NCBI RefSeq assembly: GCF_017591425.1
Contig: NW_024466307.1
Coordinates: forward strand, 1 to 64,000
Direction of reading: 5' to 3'
Origin: Ochotona curzoniae
Lineage: Eukaryota > Chordata > Mammalia > Lagomorpha > Ochotonidae
Length of the DNA: 64,000 nt
Below, in pieces: positions 24,165-37,134 of the stretch. The translations under genes and the position numbers were made by a program. Within the stretch, counting starts at the first letter, position 1. Every line of letters begins with the position of its first letter. Under the pieces are notes generated by a model. That model was not told the DNA's origin. It did not search any database and saw only the letters and a list, made by a program, of their open reading frames with translations.

Positions 24165-26393
24165 ACCTACATGAAGCCATCTCCTCAGCCCACCCGAGAG
24201 CTGCTCCACTTACTAAAGAATGCACAGGCCTGCATCTCAGGGTGCTCTGCGAGGAAAGGGGGTGGTGGTAAGGTTTCACGTAACCTCATCTGCCCAAGTT
24301 CAATGGTAGTCCGCTAGTGTGTAACTCCAGCGCCCAGAGGGCCTGTGCAGATGCTGACGTGGAACTCAGTTCCTAGAAGGCATGTGGGAACGCTGACATG
24401 AGAATCCAGCTCCCAGAGAGCACATGGGGACGCTGACATGGGACTCCAGCTCCAAGGGTTCTTTTGGTGCTCTGACATAGTACCTTGCGGTTAAACACAC
24501 ACTGAAACTTTGTATTACAGAGGTTGGGGATGATGAAAGGCCCCAAGTGACCTCGTCCACTCCCGGGCATTGATAAAGGGACCATCGGCCTTAGACCACA
24601 CAATTTTCAATGATACATGTCTGGGAACACTTTCTGGAAACCCCACCTGATGCTGGAATGGCTTGGGCTGAGCTCTCGGCAGCTCAGAAAGCCTGAGCCC
24701 AGCAGAGGTAGAAAGGGCAGCTATGTGCGCCCTCCAGTGGACAATAGCACTCAGTGCAGGACACTCAGCTAGGCTCTCCTGCCCAAAACAAGGCAAGAAG
24801 CCCAGCCACATAAACATTCCCTCTCAAGGACACTCTTTTGATAGGTTGCACAGGAGTCCCATGGTGGAAGCTCTATGCATGCCCTCGGGGTCTGCATTGG
24901 CTGACAAAAGCAGTCTAGAGCCAAAGCACAGCATACAGCAAGCTCCCTACCAGGAGGCCCGGCAGCTTTCTGTCTCTTTCTTCCTCCCTCCCTCCCTCCT
25001 GCCTCCCTCTGTCCTGTTTGCTTTGAAGCACAGAGGAACAGACAGGGAGAGACAGCAAACATTCTTGCATCTGCTGCCTCACTTCCCCGAATGCCACCAC
25101 CAGGGCCAGCTGTGGCTGGGCCAGGACAAGCCCGGGAATCAGCAGCTTCCTCCAGATCTCCCACAGGGGCACAAGGGCCACAGTGCCACAGGGGCACAGC
25201 GGCACCAGCCCCTGAACCATCCTCTGCTACTCTCCCAGGTTGATCGGCAGGGAGCTGGACCACAGGATAAACAGCCAGGATTTGAAACAGCACCCATACA
25301 GCCCATCTGCCTGGCAGGCTGAGGCTTGACCCACTGGGACAATGCCCTGCGCCATTCCACACCACCTGACTCCACCCTTTGCTGGTTTCTTCAGCAGCTC
25401 CTTCACTAGGACCAGAGAAGGTTCCTGCCTCCCTGGTTTGCACAACATATGCCGTTGCGTGCTGTGAGAGCGGCCGTTACAGATGAGGAATCCAGGCATG
25501 TTGCTACTCTACCTGTCCTGGTGAGAAGGACCTCTGTGCAGAACAGACGTCAGCTGTTGGGGTGTCCTGTGGCAGGTGGCACATCAGCGGCGACCGATGG
25601 TGCACAGCTGACCTGCAGGAGAAAGAGTCTTGAGTCCAGGATGATCCCTGGAGGAGGGTGAAGCACTCGCTGGTGAACGAGAGGGCAGCAGCATCTGGGA
25701 GGAGGCTGTGGGGCCAAATTCCTGCCTCAAAAGCACATGACAGGGATGCCTGAGCCCTCAAGTGCTAGCTAGGGGTAGAAAGGGCAGCTTTGCGCACCCT
25801 CTCCTGTGCAGGGAGCACAGGCCCTGAAAGCCCTCTGTTGTGCAGGCCTTGGTGGCTCCCCAGCCACCGTCATACCTGCTGGGCAGCAGGACTGCATGTT
25901 CCAGGGTGCTCTCAGAGCAGCTAGGGCCTGGGACCTCCTATTCCAGATGGCTGGTGACCTCTGGTGCCTACTTACCCATCCACCTGCTCCTGGCTTATGA
26001 GCCCCATGCCCAGACATCACCCACCTAGGCAGAGGAAGGCCAAGTGGAGTCGGCCTTCTTAAACTCCACCCCACACATGTAAAAATACATGAAGCCCTCT
26101 CCGCAGCCCACCGGGAAGCTGCTCTGTTACGGCCGGCTGCTCCAGGAACGTGAGACACGACAAGGGTCTGAGAGATTGAGGCACCAACCGGAGACCAGTG
26201 ATGGTGGAAGTCTCTCTGAGGCCTACCTTTCTTCCCTTCTCTCTTGACCTTTCAGCTGCTTCTTGTTTACTCTTTACCCTACACCCTCATTAGCGCAGAT
26301 TGGCTACAGCTGAGACCAGGTGCTTCTAGCCCCAAGCCCACTCACTGTAGTGCTGGGCTTAACAAGTGCTAGTCAACTCCTTAGCCCACAACA
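24165..26393. repeat. 2.1-kb array unit 1 (diverged left edge)
   Basis: The unit begins inside the motif catgaagcc-tctcc-cagccca (26090 in the next unit). It jumps directly to ctgctccact at 24201, skipping about 275 bp that other units have between their two ctgctc motifs (26119 and 26394). The region 24201-25000 differs from unit 2 at many positions and by indels. The right half (about 25440 onwards) is nearly identical to the other units. Confidence 0.85.
24311..24490. promoter_or_regulatory. Short tandem motif cluster, CRE-like plus ZNF143-like (unit 1)
   Basis: About four copies of a roughly 42-bp module, of the form GCTGACRTGGRACTCCAGCTCCCAGAG..., lie in tandem. TGACGTGG resembles a CRE/ATF half-site, and GGACTCCAGCTCCCAGAG resembles a weak form of the ZNF143/Staf site (consensus near ACTACAAYTCCCAGMATGC). 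This copy matches less well than the one at 63610-63880. A regulatory role is inferred only. Confidence 0.4.
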
Positions 26394-26507
26394 CTGCTCC
26401 ACTTGCTAAAGAACGCACGGGCCTGCATCTCACGGTGCTCTGCGAGGAAGGGTGGTGGTGGTAAGGTTTCTGGTACCTCATCTGCCAAAGTTCAACGCCA
26501 GTCAGCT

Positions 26508-26642
26508 GCTGTGTAACTCCGGCTCCAGAGGGCCTGTGGGGATGCTGACGTGGGACTCTATCTCCCAGAGGGCCTGTGGGGACGCTGACGTGGGACCCTA
26601 TCCCAGGATTCTCTCAGTGCCGTGACGTAGTACCTTGCTGTT
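26508..26642. promoter_or_regulatory. CRE-like / CTCCCAGAG tandem motif cluster (representative unit 2)
   Basis: Two clear copies of agagggcctgtgggga-gctgacgtgggac are followed by a third TGACGTAG. The same cluster is in units 3-7, 2148 bp apart, and is deleted in unit 8. The arrangement resembles a promoter-proximal element cluster, but no transcript evidence is available from sequence. Confidence 0.4.
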
Positions 26643-27206
26643 AAAGGCACCCTGCCACTTCCTATCACAGAGACCCAGGCTGATACAAGGGCCCAAGTGC
26701 CCTCCTCCCCTACCGGGCCTTGGTATGTGGGTCGTTTGGCCTTGGACCCCTGATCTTCCTACCATTCGTGTCCGGGAACACTGTCCGGGACCCCCACCTG
26801 ATGCTAGGATGCCTTGAGTTGGGCTGTCTAGAGCTCAGAAAGCCTGAGCCCAGCAGAGGTAGAAAGGGCGGCTACGTGCGCCCTCCAGTGGACACCAGCA
26901 CTCAGTGCAGGATGCTCATCTAGACTCTCCTGCCCAAAAAAGAGAAGCAGCGCAGCCACACAGGCTTTCTCTCACAGACACTCTTTAGATAGGTTGCACA
27001 GGAGTCCCATGGTGGAAGCTCTACGCACGCCCTCGGGGTCTGCATTGGCTGACAAAAGCAGTCTAGAGCCAAAGCACAGCACACAGCAAGCTCCCTCCCA
27101 GGAGGCCGGCAGCTTTCTGTCTCTTTCTTCCTCCCTCCCTCCCTCCTGCCTCCCTCTGTCCTGTTTGCTTTGAAGCACAGAGGAACAGAGAGGGAAGAGA
27201 CAGCAA

Positions 27207-27478
27207 ACTTTCTTGCATCTGTTGGCTCACTTCCCCGAATGCCACCACCAGGGCCAGCTGTGGCTGGGCCAGGACAAGCCCAGGAATCAGCAGCTTCCTC
27301 CAGATCTCCCACAGGGGCACAAGGGCCACAGTGCCACAGGGGCACAGCGGCACCAGCCCCTGAACCATCCTCTGCTACTCTCCCAGGTTGATCGGCAGGG
27401 AGCTGGACCGCAAGGGAAGCAGCCAGGATTTGAAACAGCACCCATACAGCCCATCTGCCTGGCAGGCTGAGGCTTGAC
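27207..27478 (-). mobile_element. Old antisense CSINE relic inside each 2.1-kb unit
   Basis: The order of motifs (ggctcactt, gccagctgtggctgggccagg, ggaatcagcagcttcctccagatctcccaca, ccatcctctgctactctcccagg, gcagggagctgga, gaagcagccaggatttgaaacagcacccata) follows the reverse complement of a CSINE body from its 3' part to its 5' part. Equivalent copies begin near 25058, 29355, 31503, 33651, 35800, 37948, 39850 and 61482. The SINE therefore inserted before the unit was amplified and before the two duplicon blocks separated. Confidence 0.65.
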
Positions 27479-28541
27479 CCACTGGGACAACACCCCGCGC
27501 CACCCCACACCACCCGACTCTAGCCCCTGCCGGTTTCTTCAGCAGCTCCTTCACTAAGACCGGAGAAGGTTCCTGCCTCCCTGGTTTGCACAACATATGC
27601 CGTTGCGTGCTGTGAGAGCGGCCGTTACAGATGAGGAATACAGGCATGTTGCTACTCTACCTGTCCTGGTGAGAAGGACCTCTGTGCAGAACAGACGTCA
27701 GCTGTTGGGGTGTCCTGTGGCAGGTGGCACATCAGCGGCGGCCGATGGTCTACAGCTGACTTGCAGGAGAAAGAGTCTTGAGTCCAGGATGATCCCTGGA
27801 GGAGGGTGAAGCACTCGCTGGTGAACGAGAGGGCAGCAGCATCTGGCTGGAGGCTGTGGGGCCAAATTCCTGCCTCAAAAGCACATGACAGGGATGCCTG
27901 AGCCCTCAAGTGCTAGCTAGGGGTAGAAAGGGCAGCTTTGCGCACCCTCTCCTGTGCAGGGAGCACAGGCCCTGAAAGCCCTCTGTTGTGCAGGCCTTGG
28001 TGGCTCCCCAGCCACCGTCATACCTGCTGGGCAGCAGGACTGCATGTTCCAGGGTGCTCTCAGAGCAGCTAGGGCCTGGGACCTCCTATTCCAGATGGCT
28101 GGTGACCTCTGGTGCCTACTTACCCATCCACCTGCTCCTGGCTTATGAGCCCCATGCCCAGACATCACCCACCTAGGCAGAGGAAGGCCAAGTGGAGTCG
28201 GCCTTCTTAAACTCCACCCCACACATGTAAAAATACATGAAGCCCTCTCCGCAGCCCACCGGGAAGCTGCTCTGTTACGGCCGGCTGCTCCAGGAACGTG
28301 AGACACGACAAGGGTCTGAGAGATTGAGGCACCAACCGGAGACCAGTGATGGTGGAAGTCTCTCTGAGGCCTACCTTTCTTCCCTTCTCTCTTGACCTTT
28401 CAGCTGCTTCTTGTTTACTCTTTACCCTACACCCTCATTAGCGCAGATTGGCTACAGCTGAGACCAGGTGCTTCTAGCCCCAAGCCCACTCACTGTAGTG
28501 CTGGGCTTAACAAGTGCTAGTCAACTCCTTAGCCCACAACA

Positions 28542-30689
28542 CTGCTCCACTTGCTAAAGAACGCACGGGCCTGCATCTCACGGTGCTCTGCGAGGAAGGG
28601 TGGTGGTGGTAAGGTTTCTGGTACCTCATCTGCCAAAGTTCAACGCCAGTCAGCTGCTGTGTAACTCCGGCTCCAGAGGGCCTGTGGGGATGCTGACGTG
28701 GGACTCTATCTCCCAGAGGGCCTGTGGGGACGCTGACGTGGGACCCTATCCCAGGATTCTCTCAGTGCCGTGACGTAGTACCTTGCTGTTAAAGGCACCC
28801 TGCCACTTCCTATCACAGAGACCCAGGCTGATACAAGGGCCCAAGTGCCCTCCTCCCCTACCGGGCCTTGGTATGTGGGTCGTTTGGCCTTGGACCCCTG
28901 ATCTTCCTACCATTCGTGTCCGGGAACACTGTCCGGGACCCCCACCTGATGCTAGGATGCCTTGAGTTGGGCTGTCTAGAGCTCAGAAAGCCTGAGCCCA
29001 GCAGAGGTAGAAAGGGCGGCTACGTGCGCCCTCCAGTGGACACCAGCACTCAGTGCAGGATGCTCATCTAGACTCTCCTGCCCAAAAAAGAGAAGCAGCG
29101 CAGCCACACAGGCTTTCTCTCACAGACACTCTTTAGATAGGTTGCACAGGAGTCCCATGGTGGAAGCTCTACGCACGCCCTCGGGGTCTGCATTGGCTGA
29201 CAAAAGCAGTCTAGAGCCAAAGCACAGCACACAGCAAGCTCCCTCCCAGGAGGCCGGCAGCTTTCTGTCTCTTTCTTCCTCCCTCCCTCCCTCCTGCCTC
29301 CCTCTGTCCTGTTTGCTTTGAAGCACAGAGGAACAGAGAGGGAAGAGACAGCAAACTTTCTTGCATCTGTTGGCTCACTTCCCCGAATGCCACCACCAGG
29401 GCCAGCTGTGGCTGGGCCAGGACAAGCCCAGGAATCAGCAGCTTCCTCCAGATCTCCCACAGGGGCACAAGGGCCACAGTGCCACAGGGGCACAGCGGCA
29501 CCAGCCCCTGAACCATCCTCTGCTACTCTCCCAGGTTGATCGGCAGGGAGCTGGACCGCAAGGGAAGCAGCCAGGATTTGAAACAGCACCCATACAGCCC
29601 ATCTGCCTGGCAGGCTGAGGCTTGACCCACTGGGACAACACCCCGCGCCACCCCACACCACCCGACTCTAGCCCCTGCCGGTTTCTTCAGCAGCTCCTTC
29701 ACTAAGACCGGAGAAGGTTCCTGCCTCCCTGGTTTGCACAACATATGCCGTTGCGTGCTGTGAGAGCGGCCGTTACAGATGAGGAATCCAGGCATGTTGC
29801 TACTCTACCTGTCCTGGTGAGAAGGACCTCTGTGCAGAACAGACGTCAGCTGTTGGGGTGTCCTGTGGCAGGTGGCACATCAGCGGCGGCCGATGGTCTA
29901 CAGCTGACCTGCAGGAGAGAGAGTCTTGAGTCCAGGATGATCCCTGGAGGAGGGTGAAGCACTCGCTGGTGAACGAGAGGGCAGCAGCATCTGGGAGGAG
30001 GCTGTGGGGCCAAATTCCTGCCTCAAAAGCACATGACAGGGATGCCTGAGCCCTCAAGTGCTAGCTAGGGGTAGAAAGGGCAGCTTTGCGCACCCTCTCC
30101 TGTGCAGGGAGCACAGGCCCTGAAAGCCCTCTGTTGTGCAGGCCTTGGTGGCTCCCCAGCCACCGTCATACCTGCTGGGCAGCAGGACTGCATGTTCCAG
30201 GGTGCTCTCAGAGCAGCTAGGGCCTGGGACCTCCTATTCCAGATGGCTGGTGACCTCTGGTGCCTACTTACCCATCCACCTGCTCCTGGCTTATGAGCCC
30301 CATGCCCAGACATCACCCACCTAGGCAGAGGAAGGCCAAGTGGAGTCGGCCTTCTTAAACTCCACCCCACACATGTAAAAATACATGAAGCCCTCTCCGC
30401 AGCCCACCGGGAAGCTGCTCTGTTACGGCCGGCTGCTCCAGGAACGTGAGACACGACAAGGGTCTGAGAGATTGAGGCACCAACCGGAGACCAGTGATGG
30501 TGGAAGTCTCTCTGAGGCCTACCTTTCTTCCCTTCTCTCTTGACCTTTCAGCTGCTTCTTGTTTACTCTTTACCCTACACCCTCATTAGCGCAGATTGGC
30601 TACAGCTGAGACCAGGTGCTTCTAGCCCCAAGCCCACTCACTGTAGTGCTGGGCTTAACAAGTGCTAGTCAACTCCTTAGCCCACAACA
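28542..30689. repeat. 2.1-kb array unit 3
   Basis: A full 2148-bp unit. The diagnostic site reads ggtctacagctgacctgcaggagagag (29895 region), identical to unit 4, which suggests a recent local duplication. Confidence 0.93.
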
Positions 30690-32837
30690 CTGCTCCACTT
30701 GCTAAAGAACGCACGGGCCTGCATCTCACGGTGCTCTGCGAGGAAGGGTGGTGGTGGTAAGGTTTCTGGTACCTCATCTGCCAAAGTTCAACGCCAGTCA
30801 GCTGCTGTGTAACTCCGGCTCCAGAGGGCCTGTGGGGATGCTGACGTGGGACTCTATCTCCCAGAGGGCCTGTGGGGACGCTGACGTGGGACCCTATCCC
30901 AGGATTCTCTCAGTGCCGTGACGTAGTACCTTGCTGTTAAAGGCACCCTGCCACTTCCTATCACAGAGACCCAGGCTGATACAAGGGCCCAAGTGCCCTC
31001 CTCCCCTACCGGGCCTTGGTATGTGGGTCGTTTGGCCTTGGACCCCTGATCTTCCTACCATTCGTGTCCGGGAACACTGTCCGGGACCCCCACCTGATGC
31101 TAGGATGCCTTGAGTTGGGCTGTCTAGAGCTCAGAAAGCCTGAGCCCAGCAGAGGTAGAAAGGGCGGCTACGTGCGCCCTCCAGTGGACACCAGCACTCA
31201 GTGCAGGATGCTCATCTAGACTCTCCTGCCCAAAAAAGAGAAGCAGCGCAGCCACACAGGCTTTCTCTCACAGACACTCTTTAGATAGGTTGCACAGGAG
31301 TCCCATGGTGGAAGCTCTACGCACGCCCTCGGGGTCTGCATTGGCTGACAAAAGCAGTCTAGAGCCAAAGCACAGCACACAGCAAGCTCCCTCCCAGGAG
31401 GCCGGCAGCTTTCTGTCTCTTTCTTCCTCCCTCCCTCCCTCCTGCCTCCCTCTGTCCTGTTTGCTTTGAAGCACAGAGGAACAGAGAGGGAAGAGACAGC
31501 AAACTTTCTTGCATCTGTTGGCTCACTTCCCCGAATGCCACCACCAGGGCCAGCTGTGGCTGGGCCAGGACAAGCCCAGGAATCAGCAGCTTCCTCCAGA
31601 TCTCCCACAGGGGCACAAGGGCCACAGTGCCACAGGGGCACAGCGGCACCAGCCCCTGAACCATCCTCTGCTACTCTCCCAGGTTGATCGGCAGGGAGCT
31701 GGACCGCAAGGGAAGCAGCCAGGATTTGAAACAGCACCCATACAGCCCATCTGCCTGGCAGGCTGAGGCTTGACCCACTGGGACAACACCCCGCGCCACC
31801 CCACACCACCCGACTCTAGCCCCTGCCGGTTTCTTCAGCAGCTCCTTCACTAAGACCGGAGAAGGTTCCTGCCTCCCTGGTTTGCACAACATATGCCGTT
31901 GCGTGCTGTGAGAGCGGCCGTTACAGATGAGGAATCCAGGCATGTTGCTACTCTACCTGTCCTGGTGAGAAGGACCTCTGTGCAGAACAGACGTCAGCTG
32001 TTGGGGTGTCCTGTGGCAGGTGGCACATCAGCGGCGGCCGATGGTCTACAGCTGACCTGCAGGAGAGAGAGTCTTGAGTCCAGGATGATCCCTGGAGGAG
32101 GGTGAAGCACTCGCTGGTGAACGAGAGGGCAGCAGCATCTGGGAGGAGGCTGTGGGGCCAAATTCCTGCCTCAAAAGCACATGACAGGGATGCCTGAGCC
32201 CTCAAGTGCTAGCTAGGGGTAGAAAGGGCAGCTTTGCGCACCCTCTCCTGTGCAGGGAGCACAGGCCCTGAAAGCCCTCTGTTGTGCAGGCCTTGGTGGC
32301 TCCCCAGCCACCGTCATACCTGCTGGGCAGCAGGACTGCATGTTCCAGGGTGCTCTCAGAGCAGCTAGGGCCTGGGACCTCCTATTCCAGATGGCTGGTG
32401 ACCTCTGGTGCCTACTTACCCATCCACCTGCTCCTGGCTTATGAGCCCCATGCCCAGACATCACCCACCTAGGCAGAGGAAGGCCAAGTGGAGTCGGCCT
32501 TCTTAAACTCCACCCCACACATGTAAAAATACATGAAGCCCTCTCCGCAGCCCACCGGGAAGCTGCTCTGTTACGGCCGGCTGCTCCAGGAACGTGAGAC
32601 ACGACAAGGGTCTGAGAGATTGAGGCACCAACCGGAGACCAGTGATGGTGGAAGTCTCTCTGAGGCCTACCTTTCTTCCCTTCTCTCTTGACCTTTCAGC
32701 TGCTTCTTGTTTACTCTTTACCCTACACCCTCATTAGCGCAGATTGGCTACAGCTGAGACCAGGTGCTTCTAGCCCCAAGCCCACTCACTGTAGTGCTGG
32801 GCTTAACAAGTGCTAGTCAACTCCTTAGCCCACAACA
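30690..32837. repeat. 2.1-kb array unit 4
   Basis: A full 2148-bp unit that appears identical to unit 3 at all diagnostic sites checked by eye. Confidence 0.93.
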
Positions 32838-34986
32838 CTGCTCCACTTGCTAAAGAACGCACGGGCCTGCATCTCACGGTGCTCTGCGAGGAAGGGTGGT
32901 GGTGGTAAGGTTTCTGGTACCTCATCTGCCAAAGTTCAACGCCAGTCAGCTGCTGTGTAACTCCGGCTCCAGAGGGCCTGTGGGGATGCTGACGTGGGAC
33001 TCTATCTCCCAGAGGGCCTGTGGGGACGCTGACGTGGGACCCTATCCCAGGATTCTCTCAGTGCCGTGACGTAGTACCTTGCTGTTAAAGGCACCCTGCC
33101 ACTTCCTATCACAGAGACCCAGGCTGATACAAGGGCCCAAGTGCCCTCCTCCCCTACCGGGCCTTGGTATGTGGGTCGTTTGGCCTTGGACCCCTGATCT
33201 TCCTACCATTCGTGTCCGGGAACACTGTCCGGGACCCCCACCTGATGCTAGGATGCCTTGAGTTGGGCTGTCTAGAGCTCAGAAAGCCTGAGCCCAGCAG
33301 AGGTAGAAAGGGCGGCTACGTGCGCCCTCCAGTGGACACCAGCACTCAGTGCAGGATGCTCATCTAGACTCTCCTGCCCAAAAAAGAGAAGCAGCGCAGC
33401 CACACAGGCTTTCTCTCACAGACACTCTTTAGATAGGTTGCACAGGAGTCCCATGGTGGAAGCTCTACGCACGCCCTCGGGGTCTGCATTGGCTGACAAA
33501 AGCAGTCTAGAGCCAAAGCACAGCACACAGCAAGCTCCCTCCCAGGAGGCCGGCAGCTTTCTGTCTCTTTCTTCCTCCCTCCCTCCCTCCTGCCTCCCTC
33601 TGTCCTGTTTGCTTTGAAGCACAGAGGAACAGAGAGGGAAGAGACAGCAAACTTTCTTGCATCTGTTGGCTCACTTCCCCGAATGCCACCACCAGGGCCA
33701 GCTGTGGCTGGGCCAGGACAAGCCCAGGAATCAGCAGCTTCCTCCAGATCTCCCACAGGGGCACAAGGGCCACAGTGCCACAGGGGCACAGCGGCACCAG
33801 CCCCTGAACCATCCTCTGCTACTCTCCCAGGTTGATCGGCAGGGAGCTGGACCGCAAGGGAAGCAGCCAGGATTTGAAACAGCACCCATACAGCCCATCT
33901 GCCTGGCAGGCTGAGGCTTGACCCACTGGGACAACACCCCGCGCCACCCCACACCACCCGACTCTAGCCCCTGCCGGTTTCTTCAGCAGCTCCTTCACTA
34001 AGACCGGAGAAGGTTCCTGCCTCCCTGGTTTGCACAACATATGCCGTTGCGTGCTGTGAGAGCGGCCGTTACAGATGAGGAATCCAGGCATGTTGCTACT
34101 CTACCTGTCCTGGTGAGAAGGACCTCTGTGCAGAACAGACGTCAGCTGTTGGGGTGTCCTGTGGCAGGTGGCACATCAGCGGCGGCCGATGGTGCTACAG
34201 CTGACCTGCAGGAGAGAGAGTCTTGAGTCCAGGATGATCCCTGGAGGAGGGTGAAGCACTCGCTGGTGAACGAGAGGGCAGCAGCATCTGGGAGGAGGCT
34301 GTGGGGCCAAATTCCTGCCTCAAAAGCACATGACAGGGATGCCTGAGCCCTCAAGTGCTAGCTAGGGGTAGAAAGGGCAGCTTTGCGCACCCTCTCCTGT
34401 GCAGGGAGCACAGGCCCTGAAAGCCCTCTGTTGTGCAGGCCTTGGTGGCTCCCCAGCCACCGTCATACCTGCTGGGCAGCAGGACTGCATGTTCCAGGGT
34501 GCTCTCAGAGCAGCTAGGGCCTGGGACCTCCTATTCCAGATGGCTGGTGACCTCTGGTGCCTACTTACCCATCCACCTGCTCCTGGCTTATGAGCCCCAT
34601 GCCCAGACATCACCCACCTAGGCAGAGGAAGGCCAAGTGGAGTCGGCCTTCTTAAACTCCACCCCACACATGTAAAAATACATGAAGCCCTCTCCGCAGC
34701 CCACCGGGAAGCTGCTCTGTTACGGCCGGCTGCTCCAGGAACGTGAGACACGACAAGGGTCTGAGAGATTGAGGCACCAACCGGAGACCAGTGATGGTGG
34801 AAGTCTCTCTGAGGCCTACCTTTCTTCCCTTCTCTCTTGACCTTTCAGCTGCTTCTTGTTTACTCTTTACCCTACACCCTCATTAGCGCAGATTGGCTAC
34901 AGCTGAGACCAGGTGCTTCTAGCCCCAAGCCCACTCACTGTAGTGCTGGGCTTAACAAGTGCTAGTCAACTCCTTAGCCCACAACA
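32838..34986. repeat. 2.1-kb array unit 5 (hybrid diagnostic site)
   Basis: The unit is 2149 bp. The extra base lies in ggtgctacagctg (34190 region), which looks like a fusion of the ggtctacag form (units 2-4) and the ggtgcacag form (units 1, 6 and 7). Confidence 0.93.
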
Positions 34987-37134
34987 CTGCTCCACTTGCT
35001 AAAGAACGCACGGGCCTGCATCTCACGGTGCTCTGCGAGGAAGGGTGGTGGTGGTAAGGTTTCTGGTACCTCATCTGCCAAAGTTCAACGCCAGTCAGCT
35101 GCTGTGTAACTCCGGCTCCAGAGGGCCTGTGGGGATGCTGACGTGGGACTCTATCTCCCAGAGGGCCTGTGGGGACGCTGACGTGGGACCCTATCCCAGG
35201 ATTCTCTCAGTGCCGTGACGTAGTACCTTGCTGTTAAAGGCACCCTGCCACTTCCTATCACAGAGACCCAGGCTGATACAAGGGCCCAAGTGCCCTCCTC
35301 CCCTACCGGGCCTTGGTATGTGGGTCGTTTGGCCTTGGACCCCTGATCTTCCTACCATTCGTGTCCGGGAACACTGTCCGGGACCCCCACCTGATGCTAG
35401 GATGCCTTGAGTTGGGCTGTCTAGAGCTCAGAAAGCCTGAGCCCAGCAGAGGTAGAAAGGGCAGCTACGTGCGCCCTCCAGTGGACACCAGCACTCAGTG
35501 CAGGATGCTCATCTAGACTCTCCTGCCCAAAAAAGAGAAGCAGCGCAGCCACACAGGCTTTCTCTCACAGACACTCTTTAGATAGGTTGCACAGGAGTCC
35601 CATGGTGGAAGCTCTACGCACGCCCTCGGGGTCTGCATTGGCTGACAAAAGCAGTCTAGAGCCAAAGCACAGCACACAGCAAGCTCCCTCCCAGGAGGCC
35701 GGCAGCTTTCTGTCTCTTTCTTCCTCCCTCCCTCCCTCCTGCCTCCCTCTGTCCTGTTTGCTTTGAAGCACAGAGGAACAGAGAGGGAAGAGACAGCAAA
35801 CTTTCTTGCATCTGTTGGCTCACTTCCCCGAATGCCACCACCAGGGCCAGCTGTGGCTGGGCCAGGACAAGCCCAGGAATCAGCAGCTTCCTCCAGATCT
35901 CCCACAGGGGCACAAGGGCCACAGTGCCACAGGGGCACAGCGGCACCAGCCCCTGAACCATCCTCTGCTACTCTCCCAGGTTGATCGGCAGGGAGCTGGA
36001 CCGCAAGGGAAGCAGCCAGGATTTGAAACAGCACCCATACAGCCCATCTGCCTGGCAGGCTGAGGCTTGACCCACTGGGACAACACCCCGCGCCACCCCA
36101 CACCACCCGACTCTAGCCCCTGCCGGTTTCTTCAGCAGCTCCTTCACTAAGACCGGAGAAGGTTCCTGCCTCCCTGGTTTGCACAACATATGCCGTTGCG
36201 TGCTGTGAGAGCGGCCGTTACAGATGAGGAATCCAGGCATGTTGCTACTCTACCTGTCCTGGTGAGAAGGACCTCTGTGCAGAACAGACGTCAGCTGTTG
36301 GGGTGTCCTGTGGCAGGTGGCACATCAGCGGCGGCCGATGGTGCACAGCTGACTTGCAGGAGAAAGAGTCTTGAGTCCAGGATGATCCCTGGAGGAGGGT
36401 GAAGCACTCGCTGGTGAACGAGAGGGCAGCAGCATCTGGGAGGAGGCTGTGGGGCCAAATTCCTGCCTCAAAAGCACATGACAGGGATGCCTGAGCCCTC
36501 AAGTGCTAGCTAGGGGTAGAAAGGGCAGCTTTGCGCACCCTCTCCTGTGCAGGGAGCACAGGCCCTGAAAGCCCTCTGTTGTGCAGGCCTTGGTGGCTCC
36601 CCAGCCACCGTCATACCTGCTGGGCAGCAGGACTGCATGTTCCAGGGTGCTCTCAGAGCAGCTAGGGCCTGGGACCTCCTATTCCAGATGGCTGGTGACC
36701 TCTGGTGCCTACTTACCCATCCACCTGCTCCTGGCTTATGAGCCCCATGCCCAGACATCACCCACCTAGGCAGAGGAAGGCCAAGTGGAGTCGGCCTTCT
36801 TAAACTCCACCCCACACATGTAAAAATACATGAAGCCCTCTCCGCAGCCCACCGGGAAGCTGCTCTGTTACGGCCGGCTGCTCCAGGAACGTGAGACACG
36901 ACAAGGGTCTGAGAGATTGAGGCACCAACCGGAGACCAGTGATGGTGGAAGTCTCTCTGAGGCCTACCTTTCTTCCCTTCTCTCTTGACCTTTCAGCTGC
37001 TTCTTGTTTACTCTTTACCCTACACCCTCATTAGCGCAGATTGGCTACAGCTGAGACCAGGTGCTTCTAGCCCCAAGCCCACTCACTGTAGTGCTGGGCT
37101 TAACAAGTGCTAGTCAACTCCTTAGCCCACAACA
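34987..37134. repeat. 2.1-kb array unit 6
   Basis: A full 2148-bp unit with the ggtgcacagctgacttgcaggagaaag form at 36340. It carries a private substitution at 35463 (gggcagctacgtg instead of gggcggctacgtg). Confidence 0.93.

Larger units (their letters stand above)
26394..28541. repeat. 2.1-kb array unit 2
   Basis: A full 2148-bp unit. Its diagnostic site reads ggtctacagctgacttgcaggagaaag (27747 region), a combination not seen in any other unit. It also has the private change gaggaatacagg near 27635 and ctggctggagg at 27843. Confidence 0.93.
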
